Source: Diplolepis rosae | Taxonomy: Eukaryota; Arthropoda; Insecta; Hymenoptera; Diplolepididae | DNA length: 64,000 bases | Direction: 5' to 3' | Assembly: GCA_030998225.1 (NCBI GenBank) | Contig: JAPYXD010000738.1 | Location: 2,728,001 to 2,792,000, forward strand | Shown here: positions 44,972 to 55,027 of the stretch, piece after piece | Layout: each line of letters starts with the position of its first letter | Position numbering within the stretch: position 1 is the stretch's first letter | Made by a program: the position numbers and the translations under genes | The notes under the pieces: generated by a model | What the model was told of the DNA's origin: nothing | The model's database searches: none | What the model saw: only the letters and a program-made list of their open reading frames with translations

Positions 44972-45450
44972 CTTTAAAAAAAAATGCAGCAAATTTAAAA
45001 TCCAGATTAATGCGTAAAGTAAACATAATACATACAATGAAACACAAGTAAATATAATGCTTCCTAACAATGATATTGCAGAGAAATGTCTTTTATCAAA
45101 CATATTTCTTTATTTGTTAGAAACAGAATAATTGAGCCGACGGATGCAATAAGGGCACTTGCACTCGAAACCGCTGGAAAGTATTGTTGATACGCGTGAC
45201 GTCACAGCAAAAATTGAAACTCGAAATTTTCTAAATAAAAAAAATATTATGATGCATCTCGATAAATTAAATTAAGTTTACATTCACCATTTTTGCATGT
45301 AAATCGAAGTTGACGGAATAAATATTGTAGAATCCATATTTACTCGCTATGAAAATCAATACGTTTTTCAATTTTAATTCATCAAAACTCGGGAAATTGA
45401 CAACGAAATGAGTCAAAAATCTAACCCTAAGTATAGTTTGGGATGCAATG
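44972..45450. other. Intron-like or intergenic DNA
   Basis: AT-rich, upstream of the decarboxylase exon. No further exon recognised. Confidence 0.4.
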
Positions 45451-45648
45451 CAATATCCTTGAACATCGATTCCTTAAATAATACACTGCATTTTACTATC
45501 TTATGTATACTATATAAAAAATTATTATGGCTAAGAACGATAAAAAAACATTTAAAACATTGCAATTATGATTCCGTGGCAAAATTTGGAATGGAAGGCA
45601 GTGCAGTGGTTCACCATTTCACCATAATAATGCAAGGTCAGAGAACGG

Positions 45649-45678
45649 TCAGAGTATTCTATGACCGTTCTCTCAACC
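45649..45678. repeat. GAGAACGGTCA hairpin
   Basis: GAGAACGGTCA and TGACCGTTCTC form an 11-bp perfect stem with a short loop. Confidence 0.8.
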
Positions 45679-45694
45679 GGGTCCGCTAGGGATA

Positions 45695-45890
45695 TCATAG
45701 GAACATCGCATTTAATACATCTTCAGTTTTCAGATCTGCGGCAGTGACGTGTGATTTTGAAACTTTAAAATCGTCAAATTCGAATGATGGTTGGATTACA
45801 TAAGATTTGGCATTGCCATAATTTAATTCTCTTGCACAGGGACTTCTCCAGAAGCCTTCTTCAACATTTGCAACATTTATTGTTGAAATC
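45695..45890 (-). other. Unrecognised open frame
   Basis: The minus-strand frame NVEEGFWRSPCARELNYGNA, KSYVIQPSFEFDDFKVSKSH, VTAADLKTEDVLNAMFL ends in a stop. It looks protein-like in composition but matches nothing I recognise. It sits between the arms of the inverted repeat above. Confidence 0.25.
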
Positions 45891-46049
45891 AAGTGAGTAA
45901 AAGTGATTTTGGAGAAAAATAGCTGATTAGTTCCAAAATAATTAAATGCAACGTTCCTATAATATTGTAAATACTGTTTTTTATATATAGTATTCATAAT
46001 ATAGTGAAATGCAATGTATAATTTAAGAAATCGATGTTTGAGGGTGTTG

Positions 46050-46689
46050 AAGTGTGCAATGTAACATTATTTTGCTTGCGAATGAACGTTATTTTTAATA
46101 TAGACAAATTTGTAATATAACCATAAAACTTTATATCTACGGTTACATGCAAAAAAGCGTCGCACGAGAATCTCACTTAACTCACTCGAGGCGCCCTTCT
46201 TACGCGCTATAAACAATGCAATCATTTAGAGAAGTATTGATCCAATCGATTATGAATGTGTATAAAAGAAATTTTTTGCGGAAAAATCTGTAAGTTAAAA
46301 TTTTTCTCCTTCGAATATTCCCTCGTCACTCTCACCGCTAAAACGATAGAAAACGCAATTCTCATACGGCCCCTATTTTCAATTTGAAATAATACGATAG
46401 ATAATTTTTTTTATTTGCGCTTCACTGGCATCGGAATCTCAAACTGTGCTTGGGGTTGAATTTTCAACTCATTTAGTTCTAAATTGCCCAAGTTTCGGCG
46501 AGTTAAAATTAAAAAACGAATTGCTTTTCATTGCGAAAAAATTTTATAACTATTAAAAGCTGTTTGTTTTTGTTAGTTGTCATTGTTATTTAACAAAATA
46601 AATTACGAATCATATGATGGGTCTATCTGTCGCGTCTTTAAAGTCATAGAGATTCCTCTCGGATTGCAATCTGGCTATACAAAACATTG
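46050..46689. other. No gene seen
   Basis: AT-rich, unassigned. Confidence 0.4.
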
Positions 46690-46858
46690 TTGATTTTGAA
46701 AAATTTTCTGTGAAAAAAGAACGCTTCCACTCCACTGGGTATTAAGCCCAGGACCCATTGATTGCTGGTCGAATGCTCTATCATCTGAGCTACAGAGGCT
46801 CCACACAACTGTTCTCAAGGATCTATTTACGCCTATTTGTCTACGTATACATAATGAA
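46690..46858 (-). repeat. tRNA-like foldback, left arm
   Basis: It contains, on the minus strand, CTGTAGCTCAGATGATAGAG (A-box-like), a B-box region degraded to GGGCTTAATACCC, and the tail TTTTTTCACAGAAAATTTTC, the same layout as the 20-kb palindrome. Its complement appears at 48,359-48,480. Confidence 0.6.
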
Positions 46859-46860
46859 CT

Positions 46861-46995
46861 ATTATTTAATCATTTTTCCAAATCATTTCAGTCGATTATG
46901 TCGATAATTACAAGAGTATCATTCACCATCATAACGGAACTCTACCATATCGACCTTATCAACCTGTAGCTTAGAATTAACGTCATTTAAGACTA
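46861..46995 (-). repeat. Fragment of 42.7-kb repeat, inverted
   Basis: Complement of 42,715-42,835 (shared ATTTCAGTCGATTATGTCGA and TACCATATCGACCTTATCAA, with minor changes). Confidence 0.7.
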
Positions 46996-47069
46996 GTTGG
47001 AATTTTCAATATACATTTCTAAAAAACATTTGTGAAAAAAAAATAGTTAGAAACAGTTAAATATAAATA

Positions 47070-48356
47070 TTGGTCCTATAACTTAATTCGTGCGGTTTTT
47101 TTTTCAAAATTTGAACGTTTATTTAAGAAAAACATGTACAATAGTATTATTCAAAGTATTGCCCATCTGAAGCTATGACTTTTTTCCATCTTTCTTGCAA
47201 TTTGTGGATTCCATCCCAAAAGAACTGCGCAGGCTTGGCGGCCAAGAATGAATCAAGCCAATTCTTGATACCCTGTTTTGATGTGAATCGTATTTCAGTG
47301 AGGGCGGTCTGCATCGACCAGAAAAAATGGTAGTCAAAAGGGGCAAGGTCTGGGCTATAAGGCGAGTGGGGTAAAACTTCCCATCCACTGTTTTCCAAAC
47401 AGTTCTTAACCGAAATAGCAGCACGGGGCCGAGCGTTGTCATGATGGAAAATTATTGCCTCGTGTCTGGTCGCATATTCCGGGCGTTTTTCGGCTATTGC
47501 TCTCTTCAAACGGATTAATTGTGTTCGGTAGCGTTCTTCATTGATGGTTTCACCTGGTTTTAGCAGCTCATAATACAGAATACCCTTCTGATCCTACCAA
47601 ATATCGAGCATTACCTTCGCGCCATGGATATTCGGCTTTGCCGTTGATTTGGCTGGTTGGACGGGTTTCACATATGATTTTTTGCACTTGGGGTTGTCGT
47701 GATGGATCCATTTTTCATCATCAGTAACAATCCGATGCAAAAATGCCTTTTTTTGGTGGCGTTCCAGCAGCATTTCGGACATGCAAAACCGCCTTTCAAC
47801 GTCTCTCGGCTTGAGTTCATGTGGAACCCAATTTCCTTGCTTTTGAATGTATCCGGCTGCTTTTAAACGTTTTGAAATGGTTGCTTGAGTGACTCCCAAA
47901 GATTCTGCGAGCTCTTCTTGTATTTGGCAACAATCTTCATCGAGTAATGCTTCCAGTTCTTCATCTTCAAACTGTTTTGGCTGTCCAGGACGTTCTTCGT
48001 CTTCCAAGCCAAAATCACCACTTTTAAATCGTGTAAACCACTTTTGGCACATTCGCTCAGCTAGAGCATGTTCACCATGAACTTCCACCAAACTACGATG
48101 TCTTTCGGCAGCAGTTTTCTCCATATTAAAGTAATGAAGAAGAACTCCACGCAAAAAAACTTTTTCAGGCACAAAGTTCGACATATTTGAGTGAATAAAA
48201 AAAATTGTTGTTTACGCTTCAAGTGCATGACATATACTGAAAAAGACGCACAATGACAATAGCTTTCCAACGCATGCTCGGAATATTGGAATGATGGAAT
48301 AATAATCAAGTTACGCCATCTCTTAGCAAACCGCACGAATTAAGTTATAGATCCAA
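47070..48356 (-). mobile_element. Full-length mariner element, copy B (nearly intact)
   Basis: 1,287 bp between TA dinucleotides (47,068-47,069; 48,357-48,358). The inverted ends carry CTATAACTTAATTCGTGCGG. The body is very similar to copy A at 30,580-31,851. It is inserted between the arms of the tRNA-like foldback. Confidence 0.92.
47147..48184 (-). pseudogene. mariner transposase with one premature stop
   Basis: One frame runs from ATG at 48,184 to the stop at 47,147. It is interrupted only by a TAG at about 47,594-47,596, where the sister copy has a second Trp (IWW). Domains in order: HTH 1 (AERMCQKWFTRFKSGDFGLE), HTH 2 (LAESLGVTQATISKRLKAAG), WVPHEL linker, first catalytic Asp (IVTDDEKWIHHDN), second Asp (IFHHDNARPRAA), and third Asp (YSPDLAPFD) 35 positions after the second, the DD34D spacing of mariner. 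Length about 345 codons, normal for the family. The single nonsense codon falls between the first and second catalytic residues. Confidence 0.92.
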
Positions 48357-48358
48357 TA

Positions 48359-48480
48359 GTTCATGATATATCCGTAGTCAAATAGGCGTAAACAGATTCT
48401 GTGAGAAAAGCTGTGTGGAATCTCTGTAGTTCAGAGGATAGAGCATTCGACCGTCAATCAATGGGTCCTGGGCTATTACA
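48359..48480 (+). repeat. tRNA-like foldback, right arm
   Basis: Complement of 46,740-46,858 with differences: AAATAGGCGTAAACAGATTC, then CTCTGTAGTTCAGAGGATAG and TCCTGGGCT. The element breaks off at the B-box position. Confidence 0.6.
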
Positions 48481-49935
48481 TTGTTGATTTCACTTGGGCT
48501 TCTTTCCAGATAATTTTGGAGCAGTTAGTGATGATTACGGAGAAAGATTTCATCGAAATATCGCTGAAATCGGAAAGAGGTACCAAGGTAAGTGAAGTGT
48601 AAACGCTTTACCAAACTAGTGCTGGAGTCTCATGATTGATAAACCAAATGCTCATCATCGTCGAGCATGCAAGAGAAAAAGTTTCTAGACAGTAGTAGTA
48701 GTAGCTTAGAAACATTTTTCGACAGGAGCTAATAACTAATAATATAGCAGGTATATTTTAAACTTTGTAAATGCTGTAAACCCTGTTAATATTGTAAATA
48801 TTGCAAATATTGTAGACTTTAATGCAATGAGATACAAGAAACAGTACAATGATTCGCCTCAAGTACTTGTAAGCCATCAAACTGGCGACTCTATAGGAAG
48901 AGACAACTTCTCTGTTTTCTATCTTTAAAATCGTTACAGCTGGAACTATAAACTTTTTGGAATTTTTCCTGCATGAAAAAACAAGAGAATGATACGCAGT
49001 TGACTGAAAAATAAATTATATTTACTTAAATATAAGGTTTTTGTAAAAGCATTTTTTTCGTGTTTTTTTCATAGTTTTTTTTAAAATATCTCAGAAACTG
49101 TATAAACTATTCAATTTGTGATGTTCCGAAAAAAATTTTAACTTAAAAAATCTCAAAATCCTGACATGCTCGGAAAGAACATAGGCCAGATTTGGATTCA
49201 GCACAAAAACCTTTTCTGGAAATGATATATCTTATTCCATGATCCCATTTTATTTGATTTTTTTCTTTACCACGCTTGAATACGAGTACACCTAATTATT
49301 CATATCGTTTAAGGTCCCCAGGAAAAAAAAACGATAGAACGCGCGTCTCTTTGAATTGCGTATCTGTCATTTGCATATTCAGGATATAAAAATTCAATCG
49401 GATGGTGACACTTGGAATCTGCCATTTGTGCGCAATGTTTTAAATCTGCCATTCGACATTGGTTAAATCGTTGAGTGAATAGAGTTGAATAACACTGACT
49501 AACCTCAAATAATTTCTAATGGGAATGTACGATTCATTGATGTTCGCATGAATCGGTTGAAATTCCAAATGAAATGGAGGTATTAAAAGGTCACTCTGAA
49601 TAAGAGAAATACGATAAAAACAGAGCACCTCATGTTATGTTAAACTAAATGGAAAATGCAGACTACAATTGTAAACAATGAATTGTTTGGAATGAGAAGT
49701 ATAAAATTATTCATTCGAATTGGAGATTAAATAATAATTAAATGAATGAAAAATAAATTAGTTTTATAAAATTTCAAACGTATACTAAATAAAGGAAATA
49801 TAATAATGAGAAACAAAATATAAATTATTTATAATGAAGTAATAATTAACTAATGATGTATTTTAGCTCTGAACGAAATTTTAAATCAATTACAAAATAT
49901 AATCGTATTCTTATAATAAATAACTAAAATTTGCT
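48481..49935. other. No gene seen
   Basis: AT-rich. A short run of TATTGTAAA repeats at about 48,775-48,830. Confidence 0.4.
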
Positions 49936-49939
49936 TAGG

Positions 49940-50545
49940 CGTTACTTGAAATGAAAGTAAAAAGAAAATTTCAAAGTGACATGCTTGATAATATGTCTAG
50001 TATTATATTGACCCAAATACATAGAATTTTTTTTAATTTCTTGCTATTTTGGCATAGGGTCAGTTTCATCTTATTTTATTTGGTTAAAAATGTCACTATT
50101 AGATGTAAAAATGCGCAAAAAGAAAGAAAGGCAAACGTTTCGGCCACATATGGGGGCCCTCTTCAGTGCCATAAATTCAAAGATTAATTCAAAATTTCTG
50201 TAAAGGATTAGAATATAGAAGATAATTAAATTAAGAATTATCATAGAATTCAAAAACTTATCTCATAGCTTGCAATTCAAAATGAAGTAGTCCAGTATGC
50301 AGCATCACGAATTGGAAAAATATTTAGAGTTCACTGTGAATAAAAAACCGGATAAATGAAAAAACATAAAAAATTTTGCACACGAACCGACCGGAATTTT
50401 TTAGAAAATTTAATTATTAAAGAAGGATGTCAAATTGGTTATCAATGGCAAAACGCGAACATAGTTTACATTTTTGAAAACTTTGCGGTGAAGACTTTGT
50501 TACCGGAGTCTCTCACAGAATGATCTGAACTGTTATAAAAACCGA
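49940..50545 (-). repeat. Penelope-type terminal repeat with hammerhead motif
   Basis: Complement of the terminal DNA at 34,495-34,965 and partly of 50,926-51,065. It contains the hammerhead motif listed next. Confidence 0.65.
50130..50170 (-). ncRNA. Hammerhead-type self-cleaving ribozyme motif
   Basis: The minus strand reads GGCA, CUGAAGA, an 18-nt stem-loop (GGGCC ... GGCC), GAA, ACGU, U, UGCC. This matches the hammerhead core CUGANGA / GAAA, with stem I formed by GGCA and UGCC. Stem II (GGCC/GGCC) has one extra G, and stem III consists of the minimal self-complementary ACGU. Cleavage would follow the U after ACGU. Very short stem III is a known trait of hammerheads in Penelope-like elements, which fits the surrounding terminal repeat. 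Confidence 0.6.
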
Positions 50546-50925
50546 CTCGAGACATATGGCTTTGCTGACCAAAAATTTTTTTATATAAGCAATCTTGAGA
50601 GGTTTTTTTCCTCCTTGAAGAAGACTATTGTCCTATACCTAGTAAAGAATTTCGAGACGTTTATGGTGATTTTCACGAGTGCAAGCAGGCGTGTATTTTT
50701 CAAGAAAACGATTTTATATATCAGCTTCACGGACAATCCATTTAACACTGAATTTGCAAGCTTATTATAATATCTATATTGTATAAAATTTTACTCAGTA
50801 TTATTTGAGTATGTACCGAATAAAAAAATTGAAAGTTGTTTATTTTCGCATTTAGATTTATTCTGAGATGTTTTAAAAAAAAAAGTAATAAATTTATCTT
50901 TAAAAATTAATAAAAATGCAATTTA
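50546..50925. other. No gene seen
   Basis: AT-rich DNA between two inverted Penelope-type ends. Confidence 0.35.
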
Positions 50926-51065
50926 CATATTGTGGCCGAAACGTTTGCCTTTCTTTCTGCTTGCGCATTTTTACATCTAATAGTGACATTTTCAGTCAAA
51001 TAAAATAAGATGAAACTGACCCAATGCCAAAATAACAAGAAATTAACAAAAATTCTTAAAAGAAA
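50926..51065 (+). repeat. Penelope-type terminal DNA, inverted partial copy
   Basis: TTGTGGCCGAAACGTTTGCC and the following 100 bp are the complement of about 50,000-50,145. The CUGANGA half of the ribozyme is absent. Confidence 0.65.
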
Positions 51066-51985
51066 ATGTGAAGAAACTTTTTTTGCAGAATGATTTTCAT
51101 TATATATATATATATATCAGAAAAGGTTTTTTCTTCTGCCTATTTAATAAATTTTGAAATTTCATTAAAACTGTTACTTTTATAATTATTTATAAGCTTC
51201 TTAGAAAATAATAAACCTATACAACTCCTTCATTCAAAATATTAAAATATTTCTAAATTAATTAGATAATTCCATTGGTTAATTAAATAATTAAACTGCT
51301 TCAAATTAAGGATTGTTTACTTTAAATACATTATTTTCTATCGGAAATATTGGTTTTCAATCTGTTAATGCTGATTTATAATCTCTGTTAAATGGGTCCG
51401 AGAAAAAATTTCATGACCCATTAAAATAACTGATTTCTCACTAAAAAGTCGCTCTAACCAATGGGTAGCAATCTGGAATTCCAATGACAGATACGCAATT
51501 CCGAACACCTCAAAACTCATTCAAACGCAAGTGAATTGTTTTTTGTTTCCTGGGTCGTATCCTAGGTTATAGCGCGCGAACGTTGACCTAAAATATTGTG
51601 CCAACACCGTTGACACCATTATTATGCGTTTTCGGACGTAACAGTGATAAAATGACACACGTGGGATTAAATGAAAAGCAGAATCTTTAAAACTTGTGAA
51701 ATATGAGCCATGACTTATAAATGAAGTTAAGCCACATTTTTTATCATTTGTAAATTGAGCGCTTTTTGATCAACGACGTGACTCAGCATTCCTAAAGTGG
51801 CGAGCTGGTTTTTTGCAAAATTGATTCAAGAAAGCAAAGAATATTTCGTGCCTCAATGTCAAGGTTCGCTAGATTTCAAGAATTATTTCCGATTTTGTCT
51901 CCCACGTAGAAAATATTTCAAAGTATGGAAATATACCGTGAATTTGTCGAGTCTAAGAATATATAATCAGTAGGTAAATCATTGA
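51066..51985. other. No gene seen
   Basis: AT-rich, with a (TA)n run at about 51,100-51,117. Confidence 0.4.
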
Positions 51986-51989
51986 AATC

Positions 51990-52560
51990 AAATGACACCT
52001 TCTTCGGAAACCGTTTGCCTTAAAAAAAGCCACGTTTTTGACTGTTGCTTTGTCTCTGGAGTGTAGTGGTGCATCCATATTTCGTCCACAGTTATATATC
52101 GATACAGAAACTCGTTAGGATTGCGAAGTAAAAGCACAAAAATAGCCTCAGAATCGACGACTTAATTGCGTTTATTCTCCTCTGAGAGCAAACGCAGCAC
52201 CCATCTTGCAGAGATGTATTTTACACCCAATTATTCGTGCAAAATTGAAACCACTAGACCTTCCGATATGCCTATGGCCTTAACTATTTCGCGCACTGTG
52301 ATTCGTCGATCACTCAAAACCAAATCGTAGATTATATTAATCATTTCGGGGGTATTCACTTCCACTGGAGGTCCTGAACGATGTTCATTTTTTGTGGATG
52401 TACGGCCACATTTAAACTCATTCACCCAATTGTAAACAGTTGCAAAAACAGGAGCAGATATGCCATGAACTTCATTAAATTCAGTTTTGATCTCTTTCGG
52501 TCTTAAGCCTTTAAAATATAAGTATTTAATCGCCGCTCGAAAGTCACTTTTTTCATTTTT
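51990..52560 (-). pseudogene. mariner transposase remnant (third family)
   Basis: On the minus strand from about 52,555: FRAAIKYLYLKGLRPKEIKT, EFNEVHGISAPVFATVYNW, then VNEFKCGRTSTKNEHRSGPP and TPEMINIIYDLVLSDRRITV, REIVKAIGISEGLVVSILHE. Further down the strand comes NEFLYRYITVDEIWMHHYTP, with the first catalytic Asp. This is the N-terminal two thirds of a mariner transposase of the HTH_48 type. It has frame changes, and no catalytic C-terminus or terminal repeats. Confidence 0.75.
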
Positions 52561-53230
52561 CTAAATACACAATAGTACATTACGTGCCTAGGCGCACAAT
52601 GATATTTCGCGACTAGTCCCAGCCATTTTGATTTTATCAATCTTGTGTAGTAGTAGCTTGTTGTAATAGAGCATGCGCAGTTCAAATGTACAAGGCTTTG
52701 TCAGTAGGGTGCTAACGCTGTACGATGAAGAAGAAGAATAAGAAGAAGATTCTGCTCCGCTGTAAGACTATATGCGCATGCGCGGTTCAATTTTTACATT
52801 ATATTCCTCTGTAACGGAATACACAACATTCCGTTACTCTCGGCTGTAACGGAAAAACGAGTTTCCGCGCCGGAGGCACATAAAAGTTTTTTACTTCAAT
52901 CAACAATAAAAATGAAACCATGTGATGGATATCACTGAGACTTTGACAGCTGTCTAGTGTGTAATGACCCTCACTAAAACCAAAGTATTTTCGTTACTAC
53001 GAGCGCCATCTCTTGGATTTTCTAAACAGTTATTAAACGGCCCTCGTAGCATAAAAAGAGAGATTTCTTTATAAGAGAATTGTTACGTTTCTGACGTATC
53101 ATACATCTCTTTCCAGTGCATCGACCAGTAAGCCAAAGTTATTAAATAGAAATTGAAAAATATAATAATGAATAGAAACCAAAAGTCAGTAAATTATAAT
53201 TACATTTGTATGATTTTATACACGTTTTGT
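52561..53230. other. No gene seen; short inverted repeats
   Basis: TGTAACGGAAT, ATTCCGTTAC and TGTAACGGAA lie at 52,812-52,860, and a GAA-rich run at 52,725-52,750. Nothing coding. Confidence 0.4.
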
Positions 53231-53234
53231 TAAA

Positions 53235-53870
53235 ATGTTCCAGAGATGGTCTCGAGGTAATAATCCCCAAGCCAATGTGTTAAATACCGTGCCGAGGGCT
53301 GTATGGCATCATGGAGTGGTGTCTTCTACGGTGCCTTCAAGAAAGAAGGTCGCCTCCTGGTGTAGTCAGACCTTACACCTGCATGCGGGACTCTGTAGGG
53401 GTGGACCATATACTTCTCTAGCTGATAGTGGAAATAATATCAAGACAAACGATTTAAATGAAACGGTGGAGCCCGATTACAGTCTCAACGCTGATGCGAG
53501 GCGGATAAAAAACTTCCTCTACGGTACGCTTCATATGCAGATGAAACGCATTTCCAGGATTGAGGAAATGGTCCAAAACATAGATGAATTTTGCAGAATA
53601 AAAAAACATGTTCCTGCCAATAACAAAGGGTGTCACGGAGGTGTTACATGAATTACATCAACTTCGCCAAAATACCGAATGACGGCGGACTGTCGGGGAC
53701 TTGATTGAAGCAGGAGTTGCTGGAGGTGCGAAAAAGAAAGACACACTGTGGAGTACTGTTCAAGGAAACCGCGCTACTATCTTTTCACTGCAAGAGAAGA
53801 AAGGCCTTGGGATGATCATATTGCGGGCACAATGCGTTGCAAAGCTTTTTGGGTTCTCTCGAAGGCGTAA
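53235..53870 (+). other. Unrecognised open frame of coding-like composition
   Basis: A 138-codon frame from ATG at 53,235 includes SLNADARRIKNFLYGTLHMQ and MKRISRIEEMVQNIDEF. After the stop, other frames give DLIEAGVAGGAKKKDTLWST and VQGNRATIFSLQEKKGLGMI up to 53,870. GC content is higher than the surroundings. It could be one broken gene or retroelement gag. No motif is recognised. Confidence 0.25.
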
Positions 53871-54110
53871 GTAAGGACGCCGAAGCTCAGCATAGAGTAT
53901 TTATAGAACATGATACTGAAGTTTAAAGCCGACGTGGTCCCGCGGGAGAGTTTTGGAAAAGAAATGTTATAGATTTAAACACAAGGTGAAGAGATATCAA
54001 GTATCTCAGGTAAGGCAAAAATCAGGAAACATTTTTAATAAAGGCAAATTTGAAACAATAATTTCAATGAAATATTTTTTCTGAAAGCACATGAAAATTC
54101 GTAAAGTTAA

Positions 54111-54634
54111 GGTGGCTTGATCGTTTTTGAAAAAAATTACAGACTGTTCTGAAACTTAGAGATTATCTTAATAAAATATGCTAGATTCATTTGGAAAAAA
54201 GAAATACCGTGGTTGACGATGTCATTGCCGAAAAAATCGCTACCGAAAAAATGTCAGTTTAACACGTAGTCTTATGGGATTCCTCGTTAAAATCGACGAA
54301 ACTCCGGAAAAAATTACAGGTCCCCATAAATCAAATATATACTAGTACTTTCGATTTCGAGGAATCTATTAGTATTATAAAAACGCAAGGTTGACTACTT
54401 CAATCAAGAGAAAATTGCGAAAAAGGTACAGAATATAGAAATCGCCTCGAGGTGAAACTAATAATTTTTTACTATCGCTTTTTTCCGGGGACATTTCCGC
54501 GATTTCTTACCCTTCTACTCAGATGTTACTATAATACATATGATTATTAAAAAAATAAGTAACAATGAGCATTCATGTAACACGTGTCCCCACGGTGCCC
54601 CTCACTTCACACGACACCAAACGCTCAAGCCACC
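54111..54634. mobile_element. MITE with TTAA target duplication
   Basis: TTAA at 54,107-54,110 and 54,635-54,638 flanks inverted ends GGTGGCTTGA-KCGTTT. 524 bp, non-coding. TTAA duplication is typical of the piggyBac superfamily, so it may be a piggyBac-mobilised MITE. Confidence 0.75.
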
Positions 54635-54638
54635 TTAA

Positions 54639-55027
54639 GGCACATAATTTTTAGAATTTTGTTTGAAAACTGTAAATTTACATGACACGGAATATTAAGG
54701 GGGTCGCCCCATAAAAACCTGAAAAAAACAACAAAACGAGTTTTTCGAGGAAGCAGAGGCCTTCTTGTATCGACCAGGAGTAGCAGATTAGGAATTCACA
54801 ATTGACCTCTGTAAGTTTTGTTATGATCCAATTGTATCTTACAAACACTATGAAGCGCGTTTTCTCAAAACCACATTTTTCAAACTGGCGTGCAGGATTA
54901 CAAAAAAAGTTTTTAACCGATTGACCTCAACTGCATTTTATTTTGTTGATAATAAACAATTATTATATATGAGCCACAGATATTCATAATTTTATCAATT
55001 TTTCACACTGTTTATGCAACAATATTA
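54639..55027. other. Possible second TTAA element interrupted by the LTR element
   Basis: TTAAGGGGGTCGCCCCATAA at 54,693 looks like the end of another TTAA-type element. The LTR retrotransposon begins at 55,028 before any matching end. Otherwise nothing is seen. Confidence 0.3.

Larger units (their letters stand above)
45455..46040. repeat. Inverted repeat pair (~75-bp arms)
   Basis: ACATCGATTCCTTAAATAAT and the following 55 bp at 45,455-45,530 recur inverted at 45,965-46,040, with about 430 bp between. Possibly the ends of a small element. Confidence 0.6.

Noticed and set aside
50926..50960. Second hammerhead ribozyme
   Set aside because: Only the GAAACGTTTGCC half is present; the CUGANGA half is absent.
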